Assembly (NCBI RefSeq): GCF_001421325.1
Contig: NZ_LMJY01000017.1
Coordinates: 62,001 to 126,000, forward strand
DNA: 64,000 nucleotides
Direction of reading: 5' to 3'
Source of the DNA: Novosphingobium sp. Leaf2
GTDB lineage: Bacteria > Pseudomonadota > Alphaproteobacteria > Sphingomonadales > Sphingomonadaceae
Every line of letters begins with the position of its first letter. Position 1 is the first letter of the stretch. This document shows positions 1-9,240 of the stretch, one piece after another. The position numbers and the translations under genes were made by a program. The notes under the pieces were generated by a model. That model made no database searches, was not told where the DNA came from, and saw only the letters and a list, made by a program, of their open reading frames with translations.

Positions 1-15
1 GATGTAGGCCAACTG

Positions 16-387
16 TCAGGCCGCCTCGATGCGGCCGATCACCTCGAAGCGCGCGATCCGGCCGTTTTCGAAGCGGGCATGCGCCATGCACACTTCCGAG
101 CCGCTCTTTCCGTCTGCGGTGTAGGTGCAGCGATAGTGCACGAAGCCCTGCGCGTCGTCACACAGGGAAGCCAGGGGGGGCACCACCAGCTCCACCGCCG
201 TGCATGCGGCGCGAATGCCGGCGAAATGCGTGGCGATCTGCGCCGGCCCGGTGCCGCGCACGCCGCCATCGACGATGAACGGCGCGGTGTCGGTGAAATG
301 TTGGGCAAAACCCTGCGCAGTGAAATCGTCAGCGCGGAACGCGGCATTCCACCACGTGAACATGCGGATGATCGGGTTATCGGTCAT
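16..387 (-). CDS. SnoaL/NTF2-like small protein
   Basis: A 123-residue protein with the look of an NTF2-like (SnoaL-type) cone fold: an N-terminal helix around MFTWWNAAFRADDF, a central strand pair and a C-terminal strand ending in RFENGRIARFEVIG, as in polyketide cyclase-like and ring-hydroxylating-accessory proteins. The family is small and binds or isomerises small molecules, so the substrate cannot be read from sequence. The ATG at 387 is chosen because GGAG lies about 6 nt upstream; the open frame extends to 573 but that extension lies over the end of the permease gene and is low-complexity Arg-rich. It follows the NCS1 permease gene by 14 nt on the same strand, so the two are probably co-transcribed and the protein may act on the transported compound (inference). 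Confidence 0.75.
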   Translation of the reverse strand: MTDNPIIRMFTWWNAAFRADDFTAQGFAQHFTDTAPFIVDGGVRGTGPAQIATHFAGIRAACTAVELVVPPLASLCDDAQGFVHYRCTYTADGKSGSEVCMAHARFENGRIARFEVIGRIEAA

Positions 388-401
388 GAAAGCTCCGGCA
401 A

Positions 402-1718
402 TCAGGAATAGGCAGGGTGCTGGCGCGTTCGGCCTACGCGATCCGCCAGAAACAGGAACAGCATCGCGGCCAGCAGCGCGTCTACGGTGGGTGCGCGGGT
501 AAGTTCGAACAGGCCCAGTCCGAAGTTGGCGCGCGGCAGCGTGGCAATGCCCACGAGAATGCCGAAAACCCAAGCGCCGAGCGGCGCCATGCGCACCGCC
601 GCCAACGGCGCGTCGGCATCGGTATAGCGGGTGCGGTTGAGCAGGAAGTCGGCAACGTAAGCGCCGGACATCGGCGCGATCAGCAGCCCCATGAAGGTCA
701 GCCAGACGATGAAATGGCCCAGGATGTCAGCCGCGGCAAGGCACGTGCCCAGCACGCCCGCCACCGCCGCCAGCAGCCATCGCTCCACCTTGGGGAACAG
801 CGCCGAGAGGGCAAGGGCGGAGGCATAGAGGTTCTTGTCGTTGCTGGTCCAGGTGGCCAGGATGATGATGAGAGTGCCCGGCAGGGCAATGCCGGCGGCC
901 AGCATCGTCGCCACCAGGTCCGCGCTGGCGTACAGCGTGCCCAGCGCCGCCGCCAGGATCAGCAGCAGCGGGAAAGCGATCGCATAGTTTATCGTCATCG
1001 CGGTGGCGTTGTCGCGCGCGGTGCGCAGGAAACGGCTGAGGTCGGGATTGATCGAACAGCCGAACACTTCCGCGCCCACGACTACGGAAACGATCATGCC
1101 AAGCCCCATCGGCTCGGCAAAGGTGCGCGCGGCGAAGAGGCTGTCCGGCCCATGTTGATAGAGCCCGATACCCAGCGGCACCAGGGTCGCCAGCAGCAGC
1201 AGCGGCACGCTGACGAGCGCCACCTTACCCATCGCTTTCACGCCGATAACAGCGGTCGAGGCGATCAGCGCGCCGACTAGGACGATGCCGATCCGTTCGT
1301 CCAGCCGGTAATTCAGCTGGGTCAGCAGGATCGCGGCAAGGCTTTTCACCAGGATCTGCGTCTGCAGGCCGAACCAGCAGAACGAGGTCAGCACCATCAT
1401 CGCCACGATCGCCAGCGACCCGCGCCGCCCGAACGTGCGCTGGATGATCATCGCGGTGGGCAGCCGCGCCACCAGGCCGATATAGCCGGTCATCACCCCC
1501 CACAGGCCCAGCAGCACGCTGCCAAGGACCACGCCCAGCGCCACGGTGGTGAAATTCGCGTGCTGGCCCAGTTCGCCCCCGAACGCGAAGAACGGCACCG
1601 AGATCGACACACCCACCAGCACCATCGTCAGGAACGGCCAGCCGCGCATGTCGTCAGCGCCGGGCGGACGATCGGGATTGCGCTCGACCAGTTCTGCAAT
1701 CTTGCGCAACAGCTTCAT
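402..1718 (-). CDS. NCS1-family (cytosine/purine/hydantoin-type) permease
   Basis: A 438-residue integral membrane protein with about twelve hydrophobic segments. The N-terminal region (after DMRGWPFLTMVLVG) and internal pattern match CodB-like nucleobase:cation symporters of the NCS1 family; the motif NPDLSRF lies in the middle of the protein. It should import a nucleobase, hydantoin or related ring with Na+ or H+. The start at 1718 removes a non-homologous, non-hydrophobic stretch that reads into the divergent promoter region. It is transcribed away from hyuA/hyuB, 184 nt upstream of hyuA, which suggests that it supplies their substrate. The exact substrate is not determinable. Confidence 0.85.
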   Translation of the reverse strand: MKLLRKIAELVERNPDRPPGADDMRGWPFLTMVLVGVSISVPFFAFGGELGQHANFTTVALGVVLGSVLLGLWGVMTGYIGLVARLPTAMIIQRTFGRRGSLAIVAMMVLTSFCWFGLQTQILVKSLAAILLTQLNYRLDERIGIVLVGALIASTAVIGVKAMGKVALVSVPLLLLATLVPLGIGLYQHGPDSLFAARTFAEPMGLGMIVSVVVGAEVFGCSINPDLSRFLRTARDNATAMTINYAIAFPLLLILAAALGTLYASADLVATMLAAGIALPGTLIIILATWTSNDKNLYASALALSALFPKVERWLLAAVAGVLGTCLAAADILGHFIVWLTFMGLLIAPMSGAYVADFLLNRTRYTDADAPLAAVRMAPLGAWVFGILVGIATLPRANFGLGLFELTRAPTVDALLAAMLFLFLADRVGRTRQHPAYS

Positions 1719-1902
1719 CAGATACGATCTCCGGGCGGGCGTGGCCCGATGCCAATTGCCGGCGATCGTGTCAGATATGGCCGGTGCGGCAAGGGTGCAG
1801 TGCCGGTGTTGCGCCCGGTGCAATGAATTCGGCGCGTCTTGAACCGTTTGCGCAATACTATCGCATCGCATCACCGGGGCACAAGTTGCGGGAATGCACT
1901 GA
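1719..1902. promoter_or_regulatory. divergent promoter region, NCS1 permease / hyuA
   Basis: This intergenic stretch of 184 bases separates the divergent permease and hyuA genes and must carry both promoters. A ten-base word, CGGGGCACAA, lies at 1875-1884, 28 bases before the hyuA ATG. The same word occurs at 11966-11975 upstream of the molybdenum hydroxylase operon. No clear Shine-Dalgarno is visible before hyuA beyond a weak GGGA. Confidence 0.5.
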
Positions 1903-3942
1903 ATGAAGAGATTTCGCGTCGCCGTCGATATCGGCGGGACATTCGTGGATTCGATCCTGTTCGATTCCGAAACAGGCACCACGCGCCTGGCAAAGGCATC
2001 CACCACGCCCGACGAGCCGGTGCGCGGCGTGCTGGCTGCGCTCGACCGGCTGGGGGTGTCCCTATCCGATACCGAATTGTTCGTTCACGGCACCACACTA
2101 GGGCTGAATGCCGTGATCGAGCGGCGGGGCGCGCAAACCGGGATCATCACCAACGCGGGCTTTCGCGACATTTTCGAGATCGGCCGGGCCGACGTGCCTG
2201 CCGCATCGATGTACGACTATCGCTACCAGCGCCAGCCCAGCATCGTGAAGCGGCGCCACCGCTTCGGGGTGGGCGGGCGCATCGATGCGCAGGGCAACGA
2301 AGTGGACCCGCTGGACGAGGCCGCCGTGCTTGACGCTGCCGGCCAGCTGGTCGCCGCCGGGATACGTTCGGTCGCGATCTGCTTCCTGCACAGCTATCGC
2401 AATCCGGTGCACGAGATGCGCGCCGCGCAGATCATCGCCGAGGCCTATCCGCAACTGGCAGTCTCCGCATCCAGCGCGATCACCCGCGAATACCGGGAAT
2501 ATGAACGCACCGCCACCGCCGTCGTCGATGCGTATATCAACCCCATCTTCAACGACTATATCGGCCGGCTGGAGAGCGGGCTCATCGAGGCAGGCTTTGA
2601 CGGCAAGCTGCTGATCATGCGGTCCGCAGGCGGTGCAATGACAGCGCAGACCGCCCGCAAGGCGCCGATCTACACCGTGCTGTCGGGGCCGGCAGGGGGG
2701 CTGATCGGCGCGGGGCAACTGGCCAGGGCGATCGGGCGAGACCGGGTGCTGACCCTCGACTATGGCGGCACCAGCCTTGACGCCGCCGTGATCGAGGGCG
2801 GTGAGCCGCTGGTGATGCACGAGGCGCCGCTGGCGGACCTGCCGGCGCTGATCCCGATCTTCGACATCCGGTGCATCGGGGCCGGCGGTGGCTCGATCGC
2901 CTGGGTGCAGGAAGGCCTGCTTCAGGTCGGTCCGCAAAGCGCCGGCTCGCAGCCCGGTCCGATCGCCTATGGCCGGGGCGGATCGGAGCCGACCACGACG
3001 GACGCGGCACTGATTCTTGGCTTCCTGGACCCTTCCACGTTTCTGGGCGGCACGGTCGATCTGGACGTGCCCGCTGCCCGGCAAGGCATGCAGGAGTGCG
3101 TTGCCAGCCCGCTTGGCATCGATATAGACCGCGCCGCTGCGGGCATATTCGACGTGCTGGTGGCCCGCACCGCCGGTGCCATCCGCGAAATCACGGTGGA
3201 GCGCGGCCGTGACCCGCGCGATTTCTCGATGCTGGCATTCGGCGGTGCGGGCCCGCTGATCGCGCCGCTGATCGCGCGCGAAGTGATGAACGCGGAACTG
3301 ATCGTGCCGCAATCGCCGGCGGTGTTCTCGGCATGGGGCATGCTGATGTCCGATATCGTGACCGACGTTGCGCAGACGCAGTTGCGCCTGCTGGAGCCGG
3401 GTGCGCAGGCCCCCGTCGACGTCGCGTTCGCCCAGCTGGTCGAGGATGCGCGCGCGCAGCTTGAGGGGCAAAGCGGCAAGGACGCGCAGCACACGTTCGT
3501 ACGCCTGGTGGAATGCCGGTACGCCGGGCAGGAACATGCCCTGGAAATCGAACTGGCCGATGGGGAAGACCTGGCGATGCTGCGCGCGCGCTTCGATGAC
3601 CTGCACCGCGAACGCTACGGCCACGCGATCGCAGCGCCGGTGCAGATCGTGACTTTGCGCGTGCGGGCCAGCGCGGTCATGCCAAAGCCCGCGCTGCCGA
3701 TCGTCCCGCCCGCGCACGGCCCGGCTTCCCAGGCGCAAGTCGGCACGCGTGAGGCGTTCTGCTTTGCGCGCCGCAGCCGCACGCCGTTCGCCGTCTATGA
3801 CCGGGCGCTACTGGGGGCGGGCCACGCCTTCGACGGTCCCGCGATCATCGAGGAAGGCACCACCACCACCGTGATCCATTCCGACCAGACCGTGCACGTT
3901 GACGATCACGGCCACCTCATCGTCCGCAGGAAACCAGCATGA
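1903..3942 (+). CDS. hyuA: Hydantoinase/oxoprolinase family protein, A (ATPase) subunit
   Basis: A 679-residue protein of the HyuA/oxoprolinase/acetone-carboxylase beta family, close to the usual length. The N-terminal phosphate-binding loop is DIGGTF at residues 9-14; the central domain has TVLSGPAGG and an actin-like second phosphate loop DYGGTSLD, and GGAGP appears near residue 450. In this family the A subunit activates a cyclic amide or carbonyl substrate with ATP, and the B subunit hydrolyses it. It overlaps hyuB by ATGA, which implies translational coupling and a complex. DYGGTSLD departs from the common D-M-GGTS-T-D pattern. Candidate substrates are hydantoins, 5-oxoproline or other lactams; the NCS1 permease next door favours an N-heterocycle. 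I cannot separate N-methylhydantoinase from oxoprolinase. Confidence 0.88.
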   Translation: MKRFRVAVDIGGTFVDSILFDSETGTTRLAKASTTPDEPVRGVLAALDRLGVSLSDTELFVHGTTLGLNAVIERRGAQTGIITNAGFRDIFEIGRADVPAASMYDYRYQRQPSIVKRRHRFGVGGRIDAQGNEVDPLDEAAVLDAAGQLVAAGIRSVAICFLHSYRNPVHEMRAAQIIAEAYPQLAVSASSAITREYREYERTATAVVDAYINPIFNDYIGRLESGLIEAGFDGKLLIMRSAGGAMTAQTARKAPIYTVLSGPAGGLIGAGQLARAIGRDRVLTLDYGGTSLDAAVIEGGEPLVMHEAPLADLPALIPIFDIRCIGAGGGSIAWVQEGLLQVGPQSAGSQPGPIAYGRGGSEPTTTDAALILGFLDPSTFLGGTVDLDVPAARQGMQECVASPLGIDIDRAAAGIFDVLVARTAGAIREITVERGRDPRDFSMLAFGGAGPLIAPLIAREVMNAELIVPQSPAVFSAWGMLMSDIVTDVAQTQLRLLEPGAQAPVDVAFAQLVEDARAQLEGQSGKDAQHTFVRLVECRYAGQEHALEIELADGEDLAMLRARFDDLHRERYGHAIAAPVQIVTLRVRASAVMPKPALPIVPPAHGPASQAQVGTREAFCFARRSRTPFAVYDRALLGAGHAFDGPAIIEEGTTTTVIHSDQTVHVDDHGHLIVRRKPA

Positions 3943-5660
3943 GCACCCCAGCCACGCTTGACGGCGCGACCGTCGAAGTCATCCGCAGCTATCTGGTGTC
4001 GGCAGCGGAGGAGATGCGCCGCACGCTGATCCGCACCGCGTTCAACCCCGTGATCTACGAGGTGCTGGATTTCGGTATTTCGATCTACGACAGCGAACTG
4101 GAACTGATCGCAGACGCGCCGGGCCTGGCCTTCTTCCTGGGCGCGAACGACTATGCGATCCGCAAGGGGGTGGAATTTGCCGGCGCGGACACGATGCGTC
4201 CGGGCGATATCTTCATCATGAACTATCCGTACTGGAATTCGGCCCATGCGCTGGATGCCACGCTGTTCGCGCCCGTTTTCGCCGATGGGGAGGCCCAGCC
4301 TTTCGCGTACACCTGCATCCGGGCGCACTGGATGGACCTGGGCGCGAAGGATCCGGGCTATGTGCTCGATTCCACCGACATGCATCAGGAAGGCCTGATC
4401 TTTCCCGGCACGCGCATCTACAAGGACGGCGCGCCGGTGAAGGACATCATCGACATCATCAAGTTCAATTCACGCATGCCCGGTCCGGTCATGGGCGATC
4501 TGGATGCGCAGGTGGCCGCCACCCGCACCGGGGTCGAACGCCTCAACGCCATCCTGGGCAAGTTCGGGCGCGGCCCGTTTGACGAAGCGGTGGCACGCAT
4601 CAAGCTGGCCAGCGATGCATTGGTTCGCCGTGCCCTGGCAGACCTGCCGCGCGGCACGTGGGAAGCGGGCGATGTGGTGGACGACGATGGCATCACCGAC
4701 GATCCGGTGCCGATCCACGTCAAGGTCACGATCGACGAGGATGGGCTGACCTGCGATTTTTCCGGTTCCTCGCCAGCGGTGCGCGGTCCGATCAATATCC
4801 CGATCGGGCTGACCGAAACGATCTGCAAGTTCGTGCTGAAATCGCTCACCTCGCCGGCGCAGCGTAACAATGCGGGCTCGTTCCGCGCGCTCAAGGTGAT
4901 TGCGCCCGAAGGCAACCTTTTCCACGCCGTTTATCCGGTCGCGACGTTCACCCAGTGGCCCGCACACCTGGCGCTGGAACTGGTCTACAAGGCGCTGGCG
5001 CAAGGTATGCCCGATCGGATCGCGGCGTGTTCGGGCGGTGATACGCTGGGCTTCATGATGATCGGCAACGACCCGGTGACCAAGGCCATATATGCGGTCT
5101 CGAACAACGAGCCGGTGGGTTGGGGCGGCAGTGCCGGCTTCGACGGCATCAACGCGACCAACCACATTTCGGGCAGTCTGGTGCGCAACACGCCCACCGA
5201 AGTCATCGAGATGAAAACCGGCATGATGATGGAACGCTTCGAGGTGAAGACCGACAGCGGCGGGGCGGGCAGGCGCCGTGGCGGCGCCGGGACCGAACGG
5301 GTGATCCGCTTCACGCAGGACGGCGAATTCCTGTCGATCACCAAGCGCTCCGAGGAAAAGCCTTGGTCGCTGGGCGGCGGCGCACAGCCGGATGCCAACG
5401 AGATGATCGTGCGCCTTGGTACGCCGGAGGAAAAGCGGGTGGGCACGTATCGCATGCCGGTCGCCGTGGGTGACCGCGCCGTTGCGCGCGGCGCAGGCGG
5501 TGCGGGCTATGGCCCTGCGCACGAGCGCGATCCTGCAGCGGTTCTGGACGATGTTCTGGACGGCTACGTGTCGCCCGCCGCCGCGCGCGACCTGTACAAG
5601 GTCGCCATCGTCGGCGACCGGGTCGATGAAGCGGCAACGCAGGCCCTGCGCGCAGGCTGA
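3939..5660 (+). CDS. hyuB: Hydantoinase B/oxoprolinase family protein
   Basis: A 573-residue HyuB-type subunit. Recognisable are the N-terminal segment with EEMRRTLIRTAFNPVIYE, the motif FIMNYPYWNSAHALD in the first fifth, the RAHWMDLG segment, and the C-terminal GGAGRRRGGAGTERVIRF and GGGAQP stretches. It is the partner of the preceding ATPase subunit in ATP-dependent opening of a cyclic amide. The start codon overlaps the hyuA stop (ATGA at 3939-3942). The operon ends at a strong hairpin terminator at 5683-5724. Length and motif order are normal. Substrate is unknown. Confidence 0.88.
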   Translation: MSTPATLDGATVEVIRSYLVSAAEEMRRTLIRTAFNPVIYEVLDFGISIYDSELELIADAPGLAFFLGANDYAIRKGVEFAGADTMRPGDIFIMNYPYWNSAHALDATLFAPVFADGEAQPFAYTCIRAHWMDLGAKDPGYVLDSTDMHQEGLIFPGTRIYKDGAPVKDIIDIIKFNSRMPGPVMGDLDAQVAATRTGVERLNAILGKFGRGPFDEAVARIKLASDALVRRALADLPRGTWEAGDVVDDDGITDDPVPIHVKVTIDEDGLTCDFSGSSPAVRGPINIPIGLTETICKFVLKSLTSPAQRNNAGSFRALKVIAPEGNLFHAVYPVATFTQWPAHLALELVYKALAQGMPDRIAACSGGDTLGFMMIGNDPVTKAIYAVSNNEPVGWGGSAGFDGINATNHISGSLVRNTPTEVIEMKTGMMMERFEVKTDSGGAGRRRGGAGTERVIRFTQDGEFLSITKRSEEKPWSLGGGAQPDANEMIVRLGTPEEKRVGTYRMPVAVGDRAVARGAGGAGYGPAHERDPAAVLDDVLDGYVSPAAARDLYKVAIVGDRVDEAATQALRAG

Positions 5661-5682
5661 CGGCGCGCGTTGCGATGACACG

Positions 5683-5724
5683 AAAAATGGCGCCCGGGCC
5701 GGAAAGGCTCAGGCGCCATTTTTT
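5683..5724. terminator. bidirectional intrinsic terminator after hyuB
   Basis: The arms AAAAATGGCGCC (5683-5694) and GGCGCCATTTTT (5712-5723) are perfectly complementary over twelve bases with a 17-base loop, and each arm ends in an A or T run. This gives a G/C stem followed by a U tract in both directions, fitting the convergent hyuB and cytochrome c genes. Confidence 0.9.
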
Positions 5725-5753
5725 CAGCCGCGCGCCTCACAGACGGGTGCGGA

Positions 5754-6140
5754 TTATTTGCCCAGCGACGTCAGGTACGTGACCAGAGCAGCGCGCTGGG
5801 CGGGATCCTTCACGCCGGCAAAGCCCATCCGGTTGCCCGGAACTACACTTGACGGGGCGGCCAGGAAGCCGTCCAGCGTCTTGGCATTCCAGGTGATGCC
5901 CGATTTCGCCATCGCCGGCGAATAGCGAAATCCGGCCACGCTGCCTGCTTTGCGCCCGGCAACGCCGGCAAGGTTCGGCCCCAGCTTGTTCGGGCCGCCC
6001 GCATTGACCGTGTGGCACATCGCGCAGCTGCGGGCGAACACCTGCGCGCCCGCCGCGGGCGGCGGGGCGGCCTGCGCGGTGGTGGCCGCAAGCATCCCAA
6101 AAGCGACGAGCGCGGCGTTCGAAAGAGAAAGGGTTTTCAC
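5754..6140 (-). CDS. Small periplasmic class I cytochrome c
   Basis: A 128-residue protein with a Sec signal peptide at residues 1-25 (hydrophobic core ALVAFGMLAA, cleavage near AQA-A), a single haem attachment motif C39-A-M-C42-H43, a GPNL turn after the haem and Met105 in PGNRMGF as the likely sixth ligand. It resembles cytochrome c2/c550-type electron carriers. A GTG start at 6140 is preferred: GAGGA precedes it by about 7 nt and the signal peptide begins directly after it (VKTLSLSN). It could carry electrons from a periplasmic dehydrogenase to the terminal oxidase, but no dedicated partner is adjacent. Confidence 0.88.
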   Translation of the reverse strand: MKTLSLSNAALVAFGMLAATTAQAAPPPAAGAQVFARSCAMCHTVNAGGPNKLGPNLAGVAGRKAGSVAGFRYSPAMAKSGITWNAKTLDGFLAAPSSVVPGNRMGFAGVKDPAQRAALVTYLTSLGK

Positions 6141-6187
6141 AGTATCGTCCTCGTGTTTGATCGCAACCGTGGCCGGATCGCCGGCAG

Positions 6188-7957
6188 TCACGCGGCGCAG
6201 CGCGCCACGGGGTACAGCATGTGACGTTCGTCCCGGTAAGGTGAACGCAGGTAGAACCACTTCAACCGGGCAGCAGGATCGGCGGCGAACGCATTGTCGG
6301 CAGCAAGCTTGGCGTGAAACTCGGCGCGCAAGGCGGGGTCGCTCGCCAGCATGTCATCGGCCATCGGGGCGATGACGTAGGCCTCAAGATATTCCACCGG
6401 GTCCAGCATGCCCGAGACGTACCCTTGCGCGAACAGCGAATCCGCGCAGACCGGCTCCAGAAGCTGGATGGCCAGGTCGCCAAGGCGCTGGTCCGTAGTG
6501 ACGAACGCGGATCCGGGCGGAAAACGCTCGTGGCGATGCTCCACGGCAACCACGTCGGCCTTGAGGACGATGCGCCGTTCGGACACGCCGCCGGCAACGT
6601 CCAGGTTACCCAGCCGCAGCATATCGACAGGGGCGTCGGTCCACTCGCGCGTGGTGGTCATGGCAACGCCGTGCGCCCGCAGCCGGTCTAATACCTCGAA
6701 CTCGCTGGCCGGGATCCAGTACCCGCTGGGCCGTGGGATCACGGCGCCGGCAACCGAGCCCAGGACCGGCGTTTCAACCGTGGGGGCAGGGGTGCCCAGC
6801 CAGCGCACCTCACGCGTGCCGCTTGCGGGCGAATCGTAGAACTCGCTCTCGATGGGGTGGAACGCGATGGTGCGCGCGGGCATGTCGGCCATGGCCCAGG
6901 TCAACGTGGCGGTATCGGGCCTGCGGCTTCGGTCAGCCTGTGACGCGCTGCGCAGCGCATCGGCAAAGCGCGCGGCGGCCTGCAACGAGGCTTCCAGCAA
7001 CGCATACGTACCCAGCACCCGCTGGCGCACTGGCTTCAGGGAATGGTTTTCCACCAGCACCGTGGCGATGTGGCGAATGTCCCCATAGCCATGCGAAAAA
7101 CGCGGCGGAAAGGCGGGCAGCATCAGGCCCAGTCCGGGCTGGCGGTCGTCCACGGCCAGGATCAGCGGGCCGGGGCTATGGCCCAGCGCGGTCATGTGCG
7201 CGTCCACGAACGGGCGATAGGTGTGTTCAAGCCAGGCGCTCAGGTCCGGCGAGGCGGAATAGCGGCCCTCCTGGAATCCATACGTAATGTCGTACTGGTA
7301 ATCGAGCCCGTCGGTGACATGCAGGTCGATGAACAGGTCGGGATCAATGGTGTTCAGCAGGGTCAGGACAGCCCGGGTTTCCGGCGCGTGTGCCTTCATG
7401 AAATCGCGGTTGAGATTGAGCCCTTGCGCTGATGCGCGCCATCCCTGTTCGCGGGGCCCCCGCTGGTTGGGGCGGCTGAAGGCGGAGCGGCGTTCGTGGC
7501 CATCGGGGTTGAGCACGGGCACGAAGAACCAGTCGCACGCCTCCAGCAGCGCGGCCTTGTCGCCAACTGCGATGTCGCGCAGCAGCATGAGACCAGCATC
7601 CTTGCCATCGATCTCGCCGGGATGGATGCCGCATTCCACATAGACGCGAACGGGGCCATCGTCCTGCCGGGCCGCCAGGGCGCGATCGTGATCCCTGCTG
7701 GCAACCACCAGGGTGAGCGGCAGGCCTTCGGCCGAAAAGCCGTAGTTCCGCAGGCGGATGAGCGGCGATGCCGCGCTCAGGCGCTCAAGATAGGCGATGG
7801 TGTCCGGATATGTCGGCGTGGTGTCGAAATCATCGATCTCGGCTGGCGTTACCCAGGGGTCGGACGCAGCGCGTATCAACGCCTCGCTGGCACCGGTCCA
7901 GTGCTGGACGGGCGGCAACGGCGCGCGCCGCTCCGGCGGCCAGTAAGCGGCATTCAT
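6188..7957 (-). CDS. M14-family zinc carboxypeptidase
   Basis: A 589-residue protein with the M14 peptidase zinc site: HPGEIDG supplies the first His and Glu, LFIDLHVTDG supplies the second His, and LVENHSLK carries the probable catalytic Glu. LNLNRDF and NPDGHERR are also family signatures. No signal peptide or membrane segment is seen at the N-terminus (MNAAYWPPERRAP), so it is probably cytoplasmic. The C-terminal 200 residues lie beyond the catalytic domain and have no motif that I recognise. AAGGA lies 6 nt before the ATG. The LysR gene lies just upstream on the same strand, 92 nt away, and may control it. The substrate could be a peptide or an N-acyl amino acid. Confidence 0.82.
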   Translation of the reverse strand: MNAAYWPPERRAPLPPVQHWTGASEALIRAASDPWVTPAEIDDFDTTPTYPDTIAYLERLSAASPLIRLRNYGFSAEGLPLTLVVASRDHDRALAARQDDGPVRVYVECGIHPGEIDGKDAGLMLLRDIAVGDKAALLEACDWFFVPVLNPDGHERRSAFSRPNQRGPREQGWRASAQGLNLNRDFMKAHAPETRAVLTLLNTIDPDLFIDLHVTDGLDYQYDITYGFQEGRYSASPDLSAWLEHTYRPFVDAHMTALGHSPGPLILAVDDRQPGLGLMLPAFPPRFSHGYGDIRHIATVLVENHSLKPVRQRVLGTYALLEASLQAAARFADALRSASQADRSRRPDTATLTWAMADMPARTIAFHPIESEFYDSPASGTREVRWLGTPAPTVETPVLGSVAGAVIPRPSGYWIPASEFEVLDRLRAHGVAMTTTREWTDAPVDMLRLGNLDVAGGVSERRIVLKADVVAVEHRHERFPPGSAFVTTDQRLGDLAIQLLEPVCADSLFAQGYVSGMLDPVEYLEAYVIAPMADDMLASDPALRAEFHAKLAADNAFAADPAARLKWFYLRSPYRDERHMLYPVARCAA

Positions 7958-8049
7958 GGCGGTCCTTTCCGTTCACCCGTGGCGGCAGACGAACGCGTGA
8001 GGTCTAGCGCCTGTTCGTTGCGTGTGCAGGACGGGCACGTTGCATGCCG

Positions 8050-8952
8050 TCAATGCGTCCAGCTGCGCATCTTCGCTTCCAGGGTGGTCAGCAGCTTGGC
8101 CGGCGCGCCTTCCAGCTGCCGGCCCAGCCGGGTGATCAGGTGGACGGACACCGGCTCGATCTGGGTTTCGGCGAAGGGAATCGCGACCAGCCTGCGGTTG
8201 GCAAGTTCGCCAAACGCGGCGATCTGGGGCAGCACAGTCACGAACCGGCCTTCCGAGGCCAGATCGCGCATCATCACGATCGAGGACGTGGTCTGGGCCG
8301 GATCCAGCCGGGCACCCGCCGCCGCTTCCATCTGGCTCAGGATCTGGCGGATGCGAAAGCCCTTGGGCGGCAGGCACAAGTCATGCTGCGCCAGTTCGGC
8401 CAGCGACACCTGGTTCTTGCGCGTCAGCGGATGCGAGGGATGGACCATGACCATGAGCGGCTGGGCGACGGAGAGGCGCACCCGCACTTTGGGTTCCGGG
8501 TCGATCTGGAGCACCAGCCCCATGTGCACTTCGTCGTCCTCGACCATGTGCACGATCTCGCTTGTCGATCCCACATGGGTGTCGATGCTGAGCCCGGGGT
8601 TCTTCTTGTGGAAGGCGTCGATGGTCTGGAAAAAGGCGCTGGTCAGGAACCCCTCGCCCACCGCAAGCCGGATGGAACCCTTGCGCACGCCGCGCAGATC
8701 CTGGATACGCGAGCGAAGGGCGTCCAGTTCCGCGATCTGCGTGCGATGGAAGTCGTACGTCAGCTGGCCCGCTTCCGTCAGCTTGACCGAACGCCGGCCT
8801 TTCTCGATCAGATTGACGCCCAGATACCCTTCCAGCTGCACGATCTGCCGGCTGATGGACGACACCGCCACCCCCAGCTTCTCGCTCGCCAGGCGCATCG
8901 AGCCCTGGCTTGCCGCCTCATAGAAATAGCGCATCGCCACGTCCATCAGCAT
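8050..8952 (-). CDS. LysR-family transcriptional regulator
   Basis: A 300-residue LysR-type regulator. The winged helix-turn-helix fills residues 1-65, with ASEKLGVAVSSISRQIVQLE as the recognition region and the usual IEKGRRSVKLTEAG wing; the rest is the co-inducer-binding domain. GGAAGGA stands about 8 nt before the ATG at 8952, so that start is chosen over the upstream one at 9045. It lies directly upstream of, and in the same direction as, the carboxypeptidase gene, and diverges from the LuxR-type regulator gene. A target among these neighbours is likely, but the inducer is unknown. Confidence 0.88.
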   Translation of the reverse strand: MLMDVAMRYFYEAASQGSMRLASEKLGVAVSSISRQIVQLEGYLGVNLIEKGRRSVKLTEAGQLTYDFHRTQIAELDALRSRIQDLRGVRKGSIRLAVGEGFLTSAFFQTIDAFHKKNPGLSIDTHVGSTSEIVHMVEDDEVHMGLVLQIDPEPKVRVRLSVAQPLMVMVHPSHPLTRKNQVSLAELAQHDLCLPPKGFRIRQILSQMEAAAGARLDPAQTTSSIVMMRDLASEGRFVTVLPQIAAFGELANRRLVAIPFAETQIEPVSVHLITRLGRQLEGAPAKLLTTLEAKMRSWTH

Positions 8953-9240
8953 GGATACAATCCTTCCACCGCCACGGTTAAAGAATGGGAAGGATACTAA
9001 AGTGCGCGGCCTTGGCAGCCCGGTCAGATGGACAGGATGCTGCATATTCGGCCAGGCGCGGCCATACTGGACCTTGCGCTGGCATGGCCGGGGTGGTTAC
9101 CGTGCGGCCATGGCACCACGCGCGCAGACCCATGCGCTTATCGGCGAAGAGGCCCCGCCCGGCTGCTGCGGCCAGGCCCGCCTGATCGTGCCATGCGCTA
9201 TCGGCTCGGTATCCCCGTCAGATGACGCGCCAAAGACAAC
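8953..9240. promoter_or_regulatory. divergent intergenic region, lysR / luxR-type regulator
   Basis: These 288 bases hold no convincing gene. They lie between two divergently transcribed regulators and must carry both promoters. I see no clear operator or hairpin here. Confidence 0.4.

Noticed and set aside
417-1280. 287-residue open frame opposite the NCS1 permease
   Set aside because: Antisense to a well-supported membrane protein; composition is Arg/Gln/His-rich.
2098-3738. 546-residue open frame opposite hyuA
   Set aside because: It lies wholly antisense to a clear hyuA gene and is Arg/His/Gln-rich with no motif.
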